This document shows, one piece after another, positions 8,490-15,702 of a stretch of DNA of 15,923 nt. Numbering within the stretch: position 1 is the first letter of the stretch; every line of letters begins with the position of its first letter. Both the position numbers and the translations under genes were made by a program. The DNA comes from Chrysomallon squamiferum (taxonomy: Eukaryota > Mollusca > Gastropoda > Neomphalida > Peltospiridae): contig CM022667.1 of NCBI GenBank assembly GCA_012295275.1, forward strand, positions 22,392,672 to 22,408,594, in the 5' to 3' direction. The notes under the pieces were generated by a model. That model was not told the origin of the DNA and ran no database searches. It saw only the letters and a list, made by a program, of their open reading frames with translations.

Positions 8490-11400
8490 TAACATATTCA
8501 AGTTTGTTTAGGACTAATAATAATTATTATTATGATGATGTTATTTTATTTGTTTTATAATATTATTATCATTATCATTTATTTTCATTATTTGTATATT
8601 TATTTTAAAATACGAAAACAACATTTTTCAGGCTTCCTCAATATACAAACGTGTACACTGATGAATACTTCATTGGTACCAATGACCTTTCGTCTTCGGA
8701 TTCCATCTGATGGTACTGTTGCAAGTATCTGCTGCACTGATGACTTGAATGAAGACAGTGTTGCAGAGAAGAACATACAAGCAGCTGGTGGTCCTCCGAA
8801 AGAGTTTGAGATAATACCAGCCACAGAGACACTTTCAGCACAGAGTGAAATGAAGATCACAGTAAAGTTTGTGTCAAACACAATAAAAAAATATGATGTT
8901 GCACTTGTTGTTGATGTTGATAAAGTTGGAGAAGAAGTTTTGTCATTACCCATTTCTGCAAGGTCAGAATATAAAAACATAATTTTTTAAATATTAATCT
9001 TATTCTTTAATTTTGAATGCCAGAAAAAAAAAGATTTGGCAACTTCTTTTACAATAACAAAATTGCATAAGTAGTTTTGTCCATAGTATTAGAATTTAAA
9101 GTATGCTTTTTATTCTCAACTTGAAAACTTGCAAATAATCATTAGAAAATCTGTCATCATTATTTCAGACAACCATTCAAATAAAGGTCTTTTTCCTCCA
9201 AAACAACTGAAATATATTAATTAAATAATTATTTATATTTTTATATGCAGAATCAGAATATATTCATATACTTCATAAATTTTTTAATTAATTTTTTCTT
9301 TTAAATCTAAAATTAATTGTGTGTTCAGCATTCTTCAGTTGTAATACTTTTTTATTGTCTCAAATGTTACATTTTCAGATGTGTTGTTCCAGCTATCACT
9401 GTACTTAGTCCAATTCTTGATTATGGTAGGTGTTTTCTTCGACATCCATATGAACACAGCATCAGACTTCACAATGATTCTGATCTGCCAGCCAAGTATG
9501 AAATAGTGTCTCAAAAAAGTCTGAGCATTCCAAATCCACCAATACTGTACCACAGCCCTGTACCTAAAGTAAGCTGTTTCTTATATTCAATATATATTTC
9601 ACATAAACAATGTCTAAATTGCTACATTCTTATGCACACGCACACACACACGCATGCACACACACACACATGCAGACACACAGTGTTTAGTGTATTATAT
9701 TTCATATATACAATGCATTATATTTATATTAATTTACTCTGGTACAGAATGACCTTTGTTTTACACCTGTTAAAAGCACCAACTAAATTGTCATTAAATA
9801 TATCTTATATTAAATATAGCTTACAATAAGTGACAAATTGAATATATCCAGTGTTTCAAATTTTGAGTTATTCAGTATTTAGCACAAACAATTTGTTCAA
9901 CATAAAAATTTAAAATATTTGAATAATGATTAATTTAATTCTTTATTAAGTATAAAACTATATGATGTTAATTTATGATATTTATGTTTCTTCTTAAATT
10001 ATTTATTTTTATATTTATTTATTTTAGAAGATCAATATATATTCTTGACAACCAAATTTAGCAACAACCACTGTCTTTATAGATACGTTATTTTTATATT
10101 TTAAATTCAATATATTATATTGAAATGTTTTAGGGAATTATTGCCCCTCACTGTGTGTTTGATGTAGCTTTGCTGATAGAAGCACAGGCTCTGGATGAAC
10201 TAAATATTTCTGTTTTTGTTCACATCTTTGGAAGTCCTGATCAGCCAATGGTAGGTTTTATTATTTTAACATTGAATTAACTTTTCATAAAATGAAAAAA
10301 TATACATAGATGATGACTGCTCTTCTATAATATTTTTTAAATAATGAACAAAATGAACAGTTTTTCTTGATGTGCTGATACAATTCATTTTATTGCATTT
10401 TTTATTTTTATATTTCTTCCTTGCTTTTCACTTGCTTCTCTGAAATAAGAATTGACATTCATTATTTTTTAAAATGATTAGTTGCTGTCTAATGAAAAAA
10501 TTAGCTGCAGTAAAAAATTTTTTTTTTTGGACATGTATAATAGTAGAGAAAATACTTCTATTGTAAATTCAATAACCTTCTAAATAAATATTAACACAAA
10601 CTGTAGATATATATTTCAGTTAAGTAATCATCAGGCTGTGTGAGTAATACCCCAGATTATTATTACAGTTTATATCTTCCTTTTGTTAATTTTATTGAGT
10701 TTTTTTCTGGGGTTTTTCAGCCTGTACATATCACATGTGTTGGTGAAGGACCTGTAGTTCATATCTTGCCACTTGAACTTGACTGGGGATTAGTTCCAGT
10801 TCTAACTGATACACCAAAGAAAATACTTCTTGCCAATGAGTCTTTGATTCCAGCCCAGTTCAGTGCACACATGGTATATTAGTCCTGCTTCAGCATTTTC
10901 AAAACAGGCAATAAAAATCATTAATATGTACTTTGTTCTGCCATAACCTCTACCTTTATCAGTGAACTATCAAGAATATATCCTCAGGAAATAAAATTAT
11001 TAATAATATGACAAAGAGAACAACATTATAAATTAATAATTTTTTTCAATTAAATAAAAACTAAAAACATTTATTATTAATAATGTTAAAATGAATATTC
11101 AAAACTTAAGTTTATTATAAAACATTTACTACTATATTATTTATATGTATACACCAGGTACGGCCAAACACTGTGTTTCAAATTGAGCCAACAGAGGGTG
11201 AAATTGGACCTGAAGAAACAATACAAGTTACAGTCACTGCTAATCTGGATGACTGTGTCAGGTAAAATATTTATAATTAAATGGATCTGAAAAAAATAAA
11301 ATAATAGGAATCAATTATTTGTTTTAATTTTAATCTTTGCTTAATGTTGTTTTAATGTTTTCATTTCTGAATGTTTTTGTTTATTTGAAAATTTTCTTTT

Positions 11401-14400
11401 TGTGCAGATTTCACGACAAGCTGCAGATTAACTTTGTGGAGAGTCAATCAAGACAGATTCCACTGACTGCTTATGGACAGGGTACAACAATCATGTCTGA
11501 CCCTCCACTCACATCAAAACTTGATCTTGGACCAAACTTCAGGTAGAAGTATACATATAATTTAAGGCATAAATTAAAACAACCAAATAATTATTGCTTA
11601 AATGTTTTTAACTCTTTATCTGACTGAACTATAATGAAAAAGTATTTTAATTAGTTCAAAATGCTTGGCTACATCAAATTTAATCTTTAAAATTATAATA
11701 GAACTGCACTTTTGAAATATTTGAATAAAAAGAAATTTCAGTTTAACAACTATAAAATCAAGACGAATTTTAGCTCTATATTTTATAAGTTATGTTAATT
11801 TGAAACTGTTTTTGATTTATAACTGTTTACAGTAACCGTCCTCTGAAGAAAACATTCACACTGACAAACAATGGCCGTCGCCATCAACAGCTAGTGTGGA
11901 GTACAGACGGGTTCCAGATTAGCAAAGCCAAGAAAGAAATGGCAGCATATAATGCTTGTGACATGAAGTTCAAGGTATTTCTTTTCAGAAGTAAATGTAG
12001 TTTTATCATAAATTTAAATTTTGAATATTCATTTTAACTTTATATTAATAGTAAAAGTCATTTTAGAAATAATATATGTTTAACTTTTAATATTTACAAA
12101 TATTTACAAGTATTTTAATATTAAGACAGTATTTTAACACTATAATCCAACTTGTATTTTTGTCTTTGATTTTTGTTCAGTTAATTAATAATAATATAAA
12201 TCATTTGTAAAGAACTTACTGTTGGTATTATTTCACATCATTTTGTAAAGTTTATTATTAATAAAGGACAACATTATATTATCAGAACTGCTAATATTTG
12301 AATTAGACTAAATTAATCTTCAGTAACGGAACTTGTCTTTTTTTTGAAATTCACTAAATTGTTATTTTCTAATGCAACTTATTTCTGCTAAACAAATGAT
12401 AATTAATGATAATTTTAGAATCACCCACCTCCATCAGAGCCAGTGATGCCAGTGTTCAAACTTAACCCTAACAGAATGGACCTGCCTCCAGGTCAGAGTG
12501 TACAGATGAACATTGAGGGATGTGTTGACTCGTAAGTCATGTTTTAGGGGAGACAACTACTACTTTTATATCTGTGCAGGAATGTTATTGGTATTGTGAT
12601 TGGTCTTTATCATTGTTAAACATATGATGTCAAGTATGCAAGAAAAAATTTATGATCTAATAATGTATTTTTTTATAAAAAAAATTCATAGTAACAGATA
12701 CATGCAATGTACTACTGATTGAATCTGGAATCACTTTATGACATTTTAAACAAAGTTCTGTTACCCTGTAGGCCACAGTATGTGGAGGAACGACTTCTGT
12801 GTCATGCTATCATTGGACGACAGGGTGGGAAGGAACTCATTATGAAGGTAGATGTGTTCACAAACTTCATTACCCCATTACTGGAGTTTTCTACAAAGAG
12901 TATTTTCTTCAGGGTGGATAAGGTAAGCCTTAATTTTATTTTATTGAAGTAGACATCTGCCAGAAAAACATAAAACACACACATACACACACATGCATAC
13001 ACCTATGTATATATGTATGTGTGTATTTATGAATTAAAAAATAAACTTGTTCAGGAATCTTTTTTTATTGGTAAAACAGAATAATCGTTTTCTAATTTTA
13101 TCTCTAAGGATTTGAATTGACCATTACAGTATGCTTTTGTCCTTTTTCTATATATTTATTATTTTGTATCATATTTTAAAAACACTAATTATATATGTAA
13201 GTCCTTTTAAAATGATATACAAAAGTGTTCAGAGATGTTTCAAAATCCATTTCTAGAACAAAACAACACATTTGTAAATATATTTAAAAAGTTTTCAGAA
13301 ACTATTTAGAAAGGTATACTTTCTTAAAAAAAATCTAAAATACTGTTGTATTTATTACAAATACACTCGTAGAAAAAAATGCATTTCAAAATTTATTTCA
13401 AACTATTTAAAACACTATTTAGAAGGTATCATTTCTCAAAATCTGTAAAAAACCCATAAATTTCAGAAAAAACCTCATTGCAAAGTTAAAAAAAAAAAAA
13501 ATATGCTTTGAAAACATTTTAAAATATTTCCTTATATTTTATTTAACATATATTCCAAATGGTTTTTGTGTTTGTAATCAGCTAATCCAAAATGCTTCTT
13601 GTTCAAGTCTAAAAAGGTCAGTTTCAGTTTTTGAATGAAGAATGGGTGTTTGCTTTATAGGGATTATTTCAAAATGCAAATATATAGCCAGATAGGTTTA
13701 AAATGTTTGTTGACAGGAATGTCTACTTCATGTCTAATATTGTATTTGTGACAAACAGTTGTAACTAAAAACATATTTTGTGTTTGGCTGACATACTGAT
13801 TTTAAAATAAAACATAAAACACACACACACATGTGTCTGTATGTATGTATGAATGTATTTGTACATGTATATGTATATTTGAAATACACTAAACTAAATG
13901 GTTTCTTGTTATTTCAGCTTCCAGGCTGTGAACTGGAGTTAGAGACTAAAGGACTGACCGTGAGCAACTTGTCCAGTCTGCCACTCACCACTGACCTCAA
14001 ACTACAGAAACCTTTTTACATTATTCTAGATGATGGCAGTGAGGTCATAGAAACAGTTAGTTTTTATTTTTATACAAAAATATGTTATAACACCAATAAC
14101 TATTTATATTGCTACTTATTTATTTTTTTGTCTCGGTTACTATTTAAAATTTGGGCAAATGAATATTTTATATATATAAATGTGAAATTCTTTTCAGTGT
14201 TAAAAATATTGATTAAATTTCATAAACTTTATATCAGTTTTTCATCCTTAGCAAAATAATGAAAAGTAAAAGTGTTTGATAATTGTTTAATTTACACTTA
14301 TAATTTATTCTTTATGCTAAATAGACCATATTTCTGTTACATATAATTTTAGTGTCACATTAAAAATTGTTAATATATATTAATAATTTGTATGGAAATG

Positions 14401-15702
14401 TAATAATGATGTACAAATCATTTGAAATGACTGTATAAAACTAACTTTTGTTAATTGTTATAAATGAAACTTTATTTTATTGTTTTATTTAAAGGAGGTG
14501 ACTTTGGATGTGAAATCATCCTACAACTTGAGAATTCAGTTTGATCCGGCCTTTAAAGATGATTTCCACATAAGAACTGTGGATGAGGTCCTCACAGTTA
14601 CCTACAAGGAACATCCTCATATTGTAAATAAAAATAATAGTTTTGATATTTTAAAAATAGATACAGAAACTGACAAACAGACACCATTCACCCACCCACA
14701 CACACACACAAACAGAGACAGACACACAGACAGACACACAGACACACACACAGACACACAGGCACACAGGCACACACAAGAACTAGCTTGTAGTTTCTGG
14801 AAGATGATATTCACAAAAATAAATAAACATTGATGAAAACTCCTGTGATACAGATATTTACAAAGCACATAAATACAAGTCTACACATCAAAATATATAT
14901 GCACATATATGGCTCTATGCACAGGATCTCTTTTTTTCTTTTTAGATACTTTCACTTGTAATATTATAGTCATTCTATGGTAAGAGATTTTGGGACATAT
15001 TTTAGAGAAAGAAATACATATCGTGTTAACCTTTCAGGACTATGTTGCTCTAAGAGGAGAGGTGTACTTCCCAAATCTAGAGTTTGAAAAGACCACAGTG
15101 AACTTTGGCTGTATTTTAAATGACACTGAAGTGACACGTTATGTGAATATCACCAATAACAGTCCAATGGAGGTAAAGTACAGATGGTCATTTCTGATTG
15201 ACCAGGAGCCATGTACTGTGATAAACAGACCAAAAGAGAAACCATTTCTTGATATGATAACAGAAGACAAACATGAGGACTTTGGCCATGATGATGCTGA
15301 ACAGGTGGGGATAATTGTGGAGAATGTGGAAGAGGAGAACCTAGAGAATGAACAGGAGGTGAATAAGGAGATGCTGAAAGAAGTGAGTGAAATCAGTACT
15401 ACCATAAATCTAAGTACTGTGATTAATGGAGTTAATTTATTTAACTTTTTTTTTTTTTTTTTTATTATAAGATCATTTGTTATGAGATTTTTTATTTATA
15501 ATTTAATACTTTATATAAGCCATAAAAGAAAAATAATTTTCACTTTTTTTAATAATTAATATAAGATATTATTTTATTATTTTTGCATGATTTTGATCAT
15601 CAGGTAGATGAAGAAAAGATTGATGGGATAAAAAAAGGGGAGATGTGTGATGATAATATTGCAAAAGAGGAAGGAGCTGCTTCAGATAATGAAATAGAAA
15701 AA
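2583..15702 (+). CDS. HYDIN: HYDIN, hydrocephalus-inducing protein homolog, N-terminal 1297 residues in 23 coding exons (continues beyond right edge)
   Basis: HYDIN is a giant protein of the C2 projection of the central pair apparatus in motile 9+2 cilia and flagella, where it is needed for normal beating. Coding exons: 2583-2723, 3374-3499, 3904-4023, 4285-4419, 4802-5001, 5365-5489, 5628-5829, 6809-6935, 7209-7708, 8175-8242, 8632-8962, 9379-9568, 10134-10250, 10721-10873, 11158-11261, 11408-11542, 11833-11974, 12419-12531, 12772-12922, 13918-14055, 14495-14623, 15038-15382, 15604-15702. They total 3891 nt without a stop, all with GT-AG introns. The protein is a chain of ASH/PapD-like beta-sandwich domains at roughly residues 100-200, 200-296, 297-460 (with a charged helical insert at 335-392), 461-565, 566-693, 694-803, 804-907, 908-1037, 1040-1157 and 1158 onward. 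HYDIN hallmarks include FQPFPSEVYFQNFEP, LVLRNNDKVPRLVKV, GRESRLPLRIRG and VNFGCILNDTE. The usual length is about 5,000 residues. Confidence 0.93.
3374..3499 (+). CDS. HYDIN: HYDIN coding exon 2
   Basis: 42 codons (residues 48-89), phase 0 at both ends. It begins MTPSKFLFDMKMNTEQKLAN and ends with LLDMAETSLQK, which matches the HYDIN stretch just before the first ASH domain. The acceptor TTTTTCAG is good. The donor AAG|GTTGAA is weak and was chosen because the homologous peptide resumes exactly at the next exon. Reading on would reach TGA at 3554-3556. The following intron is plain AT-rich DNA. Confidence 0.8.
3904..4023 (+). CDS. HYDIN: HYDIN coding exon 3 (ASH domain 1, first half)
   Basis: 40 codons (90-129), phase 0 on both sides, acceptor TTGTTTCAG and donor GTAATT. 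It encodes FQPFPSEVYFQNFEP and VPLVLRNNDK, the most recognisable opening of HYDIN's first ASH/PapD-like domain. The Asn-Asn-Asp turn is the typical N-x-x loop of these folds. The short intron that follows carries an A15 run (4066-4080). Confidence 0.92.
4285..4419 (+). CDS. HYDIN: HYDIN coding exon 4 (ASH domain 1)
   Basis: 45 codons (130-174), phase 0. VPRLVKVTQENSPYFKIISP continues the first domain and FRIQFTPEENK is its conserved F-x-P edge strand. The donor GTTTAA is weak at +3 to +6, but the homologous protein continues directly in the next exon. The following intron holds a short (ATT)n run and no gene signal. Confidence 0.9.
4802..5001 (+). CDS. HYDIN: HYDIN coding exon 5 (ASH 1 end, ASH 2 start)
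   Basis: 66 codons plus 2 bases. The phase-2 donor AG|GTTATT makes AGA (Arg) with the next exon. REKFLVPVKAIGARAILDFP bridges domains 1 and 2, and TLLIRNIGNREAKF is the typical interdomain strand with the N-x-G turn. The intron (5002-5364) stays open in frame for about 53 codons before a stop, but its Lys/Asn/Tyr-rich content looks non-coding. Confidence 0.9.
5365..5489 (+). CDS. HYDIN: HYDIN coding exon 6 (ASH domain 2)
   Basis: 125 bases, phase 2 in and phase 1 out. It encodes PFSVSPDIGTLVMMDSMQV, then VEFTPEHVGD and LVLHYDTG, the second half of domain 2 with the F-x-P motif. Acceptor TTATGCAG, donor GTGAGT (strong). It is followed by the shortest intron in the window (138 bases). Confidence 0.92.
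5628..5829 (+). CDS. HYDIN: HYDIN coding exon 7 (ASH 2 end, ASH 3 start)
   Basis: 202 bases, phase 1 in and phase 2 out. ISLYGAAQDCNVRLDKNSIR closes domain 2 and opens domain 3, and TVTIHNRSSVIAHFRW is the diagnostic HYDIN strand with an aromatic after the loop. It ends in an acidic run, REEEEQQKF, entering a helical insert. The donor GTTAGT at 5830 gives a TTA (Leu) codon with exon 8. Confidence 0.9.
5830..6808 (+). other. HYDIN intron 7 (979 bases) with a compositionally distinct island
   Basis: The ends (5830-5950 and 6570-6808) are typical AT-rich intron. The middle, about 5955-6570, is visibly richer in G, C and CpG (for example TTCGAATAG, TTCGTAAAG, CACCGTCAAAC) and carries a short (AC)n at 6293-6322. 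On the minus strand it contains overlapping open frames of 63 and 84 codons, none recognised. The segment looks like an inserted element or retro-copy fragment. No terminal repeats, target-site duplication or tail could be defined. Confidence 0.5.
6809..6935 (+). CDS. HYDIN: HYDIN coding exon 8 (charged helical insert)
   Basis: 127 bases (residues 350-392), phase 2 in and phase 0 out. QQLDLEKEERDDTDRFLEEC followed by DPTLRDKLSILGRTFKN is a charged, probably alpha-helical insert within the third ASH domain, conserved in HYDIN homologs. Acceptor GTGTCTGCAG, donor GTATTT. The following intron (273 bases) is A-rich and empty. Confidence 0.92.
7209..7708 (+). CDS. HYDIN: HYDIN coding exon 9 (ASH 3 end and ASH 4), largest exon
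   Basis: 500 bases (393-559), phase 0 in and phase 2 out. It completes domain 3 with EGDIWPNSTFDVSVVFKP and YCDITGRESRLPLRIRG, then encodes most of domain 4: PNVDFSFDVLNMGNIFIGS, LANKGNIDAIF, EGIVMPGGHQAIQI. These are among the best-conserved HYDIN motifs. Acceptor GTTTTCAG, donor GTAAGA. The intron (7709-8174) holds an A22 run at 8101-8122 and nothing else. Confidence 0.94.
8101..8122. repeat. Poly(A) tract (A22) in HYDIN intron 9
   Basis: 22 consecutive A followed by an imperfect CA-rich stretch (8125-8145). It could be a simple homopolymer or the tail of an old retroposon, but no body sequence is recognisable upstream. Confidence 0.85.
8175..8242 (+). CDS. HYDIN: HYDIN coding exon 10 (start of ASH 5)
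   Basis: Only 68 bases, phase 2 in and phase 1 out, too short to show as an ORF. GSVTGPTFQFSVPKLKFGTV contains the G-P-T-F linker and the F-G-x-V strand that opens each HYDIN ASH domain. Acceptor TATTCTTCAG, donor GTGAGT. The following intron contains a poly(A)/(TAA)n array at 8436-8491. Confidence 0.9.
8436..8491. repeat. Compound (TAA)n / poly(A) microsatellite in HYDIN intron 10
   Basis: TAA units flank two long A runs (about 8448-8459 and 8480-8489). Confidence 0.9.
8632..8962 (+). CDS. HYDIN: HYDIN coding exon 11 (ASH domain 5)
   Basis: 331 bases (582-692), phase 1 in and phase 2 out. TCTLMNTSLVPMTFRLRIP is the conserved N-T-S loop strand. A variable loop (CCTDDLNEDSVAEKNIQ) follows, then KEFEIIPATETLSAQSEMK and the hallmark KKYDVALVVDVDKVGEEVLS. 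Donor AG|GTCAGA is non-consensus at +3 but supported by the Arg codon it forms with exon 12. The intron (8963-9378) is empty AT-rich DNA. Confidence 0.92.
9379..9568 (+). CDS. HYDIN: HYDIN coding exon 12 (ASH domain 6, first part)
   Basis: 190 bases (692-755), phase 2 in and phase 0 out. CVVPAITVLSPILDYGRCFL and IRLHNDSDLPAKYEIV show the D-Y-G strand and N-D-S-D-L-P loop that HYDIN homologs share. Acceptor ACATTTTCAG, donor GTAAGC. The frame stays open for 86 codons into the intron, through a CA microsatellite, giving His-Thr repeats. Confidence 0.92.
9635..9682. repeat. Imperfect (CA)n microsatellite in HYDIN intron 12
   Basis: CA units with CG, TG and GA interruptions, including two GCATGC/CATGCA-type palindromic breaks. 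Confidence 0.92.
10134..10250 (+). CDS. HYDIN: HYDIN coding exon 13 (ASH domain 6, second part)
   Basis: 39 codons (756-794), phase 0. GIIAPHCVFDVALLIEAQAL and ISVFVHIFGSPDQPM match the HYDIN segment with the I-F-G-S strand end. Acceptor ATGTTTTAG, donor GTAGGT. The intron (10251-10720) has a short poly(T) run at about 10518-10528 and nothing further. Confidence 0.9.
10721..10873 (+). CDS. HYDIN: HYDIN coding exon 14 (ASH domain 7, first part)
   Basis: 51 codons (795-845), phase 0. VHITCVGEGPVVHILPLELD closes domain 6 and opens domain 7. LLANESLIPAQFSAHM is the conserved loop strand. Acceptor GGTTTTTCAG, donor GTATAT. Reading through the donor meets TAG at once. The intron is 284 bases and empty. 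Confidence 0.92.
11158..11261 (+). CDS. HYDIN: HYDIN coding exon 15 (ASH domain 7, middle)
   Basis: 104 bases (846-880), phase 0 in and phase 2 out. FQIEPTEGEIGPEETIQV followed by TANLDDCVR is the I-x-P-x-x-G, P-x-x strand pair found in each domain. Acceptor TACACCAG with a poor pyrimidine tract, donor GTAAAA. It is too short to show as an ORF and is supported by homology and phase. Confidence 0.88.
11408..11542 (+). CDS. HYDIN: HYDIN coding exon 16 (ASH 7 end, ASH 8 start)
   Basis: 135 bases (880-925), phase 2 on both sides. SRQIPLTAYGQGTTIMSDPP is the domain junction and SKLDLGPNF the opening strand of domain 8. Acceptor TTTTGTGCAG, donor GTAGAA. The intron (290 bases) is empty. Confidence 0.92.
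11833..11974 (+). CDS. HYDIN: HYDIN coding exon 17 (ASH domain 8)
   Basis: 142 bases (925-972), phase 2 in and phase 0 out. FTLTNNGRRHQQLVW is the N-x-G-R-R loop strand conserved in HYDIN. It is followed by a Lys-rich tail that leads into a variable loop. Acceptor CTGTTTACAG, donor GTATTT. The intron (11975-12418) is AT-rich and shows nothing else. Confidence 0.9.
12419..12531 (+). CDS. HYDIN: HYDIN coding exon 18 (ASH domain 8, loop and strand)
   Basis: 113 bases (973-1010), phase 0 in and phase 2 out. It starts with a Pro-rich loop (NHPPPSEPVMPVF), then KLNPNRMDLPPGQSVQMNIE, the P-x-x-x-x-L-x-P-G-Q strand typical of this fold. Acceptor AATTTTAG, donor GTAAGT (consensus). The intron is 240 bases. 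Confidence 0.88.
12772..12922 (+). CDS. HYDIN: HYDIN coding exon 19 (ASH 8 end)
   Basis: 151 bases (1010-1060), phase 2 in and phase 0 out. EERLLCHAIIGRQGGKELIM is a very characteristic HYDIN stretch. TNFITPLLEFSTKSIFFRVD opens domain 9. Acceptor ACCCTGTAG, donor GTAAGC. Confidence 0.92.
12973..13027. repeat. CA-to-TG compound microsatellite, left end of intron 19
   Basis: ACAC units grade through CATGCATAC into TATGTATGTGTG units, so the two halves are roughly complementary and could fold on themselves. Confidence 0.88.
13261..13450. repeat. Diverged tandem duplication, unit about 113 bases
   Basis: ACTATTTAGAAAGGTATACT (13301-13320) recurs as ACTATTTAGAAGGTATCATT (from 13414). Both are followed by TTCT(T/C)AAAA...ATCT and preceded by similar AT-rich text. 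Copies differ by substitutions and small indels, so the duplication is old. Confidence 0.6.
13811..13880. repeat. CA-to-TG compound microsatellite, right end of intron 19
   Basis: (AC)n passes into ATGTGTCTGTATGTATGTAT and degenerate TGTA units, a second copy of the class seen at 12973-13027, ending about 40 bases before the exon 20 acceptor. Confidence 0.88.
13918..14055 (+). CDS. HYDIN: HYDIN coding exon 20 (ASH domain 9)
   Basis: 46 codons (1061-1106), phase 0. ELETKGLTVSNLSSLPLTTD has the N-x-S-x-L-P loop of HYDIN domain 9, followed by LKLQKPFYIILDDG. Acceptor TGTTATTTCAG, donor GTTAGT. Reading on, the intron stays open for 67 codons. That stretch is Tyr/Phe/Ile-rich and probably non-coding. 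Confidence 0.9.
14495..14623 (+). CDS. HYDIN: HYDIN coding exon 21 (ASH domain 9, second half)
   Basis: 43 codons (1107-1149), phase 0. YNLRIQFDPAFKDDFHIRTV and EVLTVTYKEHPHI match the HYDIN strand and its E-H-P-x-I end. The acceptor TTATTTAAAG has AAG rather than CAG. Donor GTAAAT. The intron carries a (CAGACA)n array and a cryptic cassette at 14946-14979. Confidence 0.9.
14660..14780. repeat. (CA)n/(CAGACA)n compound microsatellite in HYDIN intron 21
   Basis: CACCCA and CACACA units are followed by GACAGACACACA-type units and end in GGCACACA units. In the HYDIN frame it would read as His-Thr-Asp repeats. Confidence 0.93.
14946..14979 (+). other. Candidate 34-nt cryptic cassette exon with in-frame stop in HYDIN intron 21
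   Basis: A tract of 17 pyrimidines (14927-14943) ends in TTTTTAG, the strongest-looking acceptor in the window. Then come 34 bases and a near-consensus donor ATG|GTAAGA at 14980. Entered from exon 21 in phase 0 it reads ILSLVIL and a TAG (14967-14969). Its length is not a multiple of three. It could be a poison exon or just a decoy pair. The conserved protein skips it. Confidence 0.35.
15038..15382 (+). CDS. HYDIN: HYDIN coding exon 22 (ASH domain 10 start and acidic linker)
   Basis: 115 codons (1150-1264), phase 0. LRGEVYFPNLEFEKTTVNFG, CILNDTEVTRYVNITNNSP and VKYRWSFLID are highly conserved HYDIN motifs. After residue about 1205 the exon turns into a Glu/Asp-rich low-complexity linker (VENVEEENLENEQEV), a place where HYDIN homologs carry long variable insertions. 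Acceptor ACCTTTCAG, donor GTGAGT at 15383. A T18 run follows in the intron. Confidence 0.92.
15446..15463. repeat. Poly(T) tract (T18) in HYDIN intron 22
   Basis: 18 consecutive T, 140 bases before the next acceptor. Confidence 0.9.
15604..15702 (+). CDS. HYDIN: HYDIN coding exon 23 (acidic linker)
   Basis: 33 codons (1265-1297), phase 0, acceptor ATCATCAG and consensus donor GTAAGT. VDEEKIDGIKKGEMCDDNIA and the following Glu-rich end continue the acidic linker. There is no sequence conservation to lean on, so the call rests on splice sites, frame and composition. The last 221 bases (15703-15923) are AT-rich intron with no further exon. Confidence 0.72.

Larger units (their letters stand above)
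12923..13917 (+). other. HYDIN intron 19 (995 bases, largest in window)
   Basis: Both ends carry a CA-to-TG compound microsatellite preceded by the same context AAACATAAAACACACACA (about 12967 and 13811). The middle contains two diverged copies of a block about 113 bases apart (13261-13340 and 13375-13450). No coding exon was recognised in any frame. Confidence 0.6.

Noticed and set aside
8600-8980. 126-codon minus-strand open frame
   Set aside because: It is the antisense shadow of HYDIN exon 11, whose plus-strand protein is clearly conserved.
9569-9826. Extension of HYDIN exon 12 as a longer coding exon
   Set aside because: The conserved protein resumes exactly at 10134, the donor GTAAGC is good, and the extension is microsatellite and Tyr/Ile-rich.
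14617-14868. Minus-strand Cys/Val/Ser-rich open frame
   Set aside because: Translation of the CAGACA microsatellite, not a gene.
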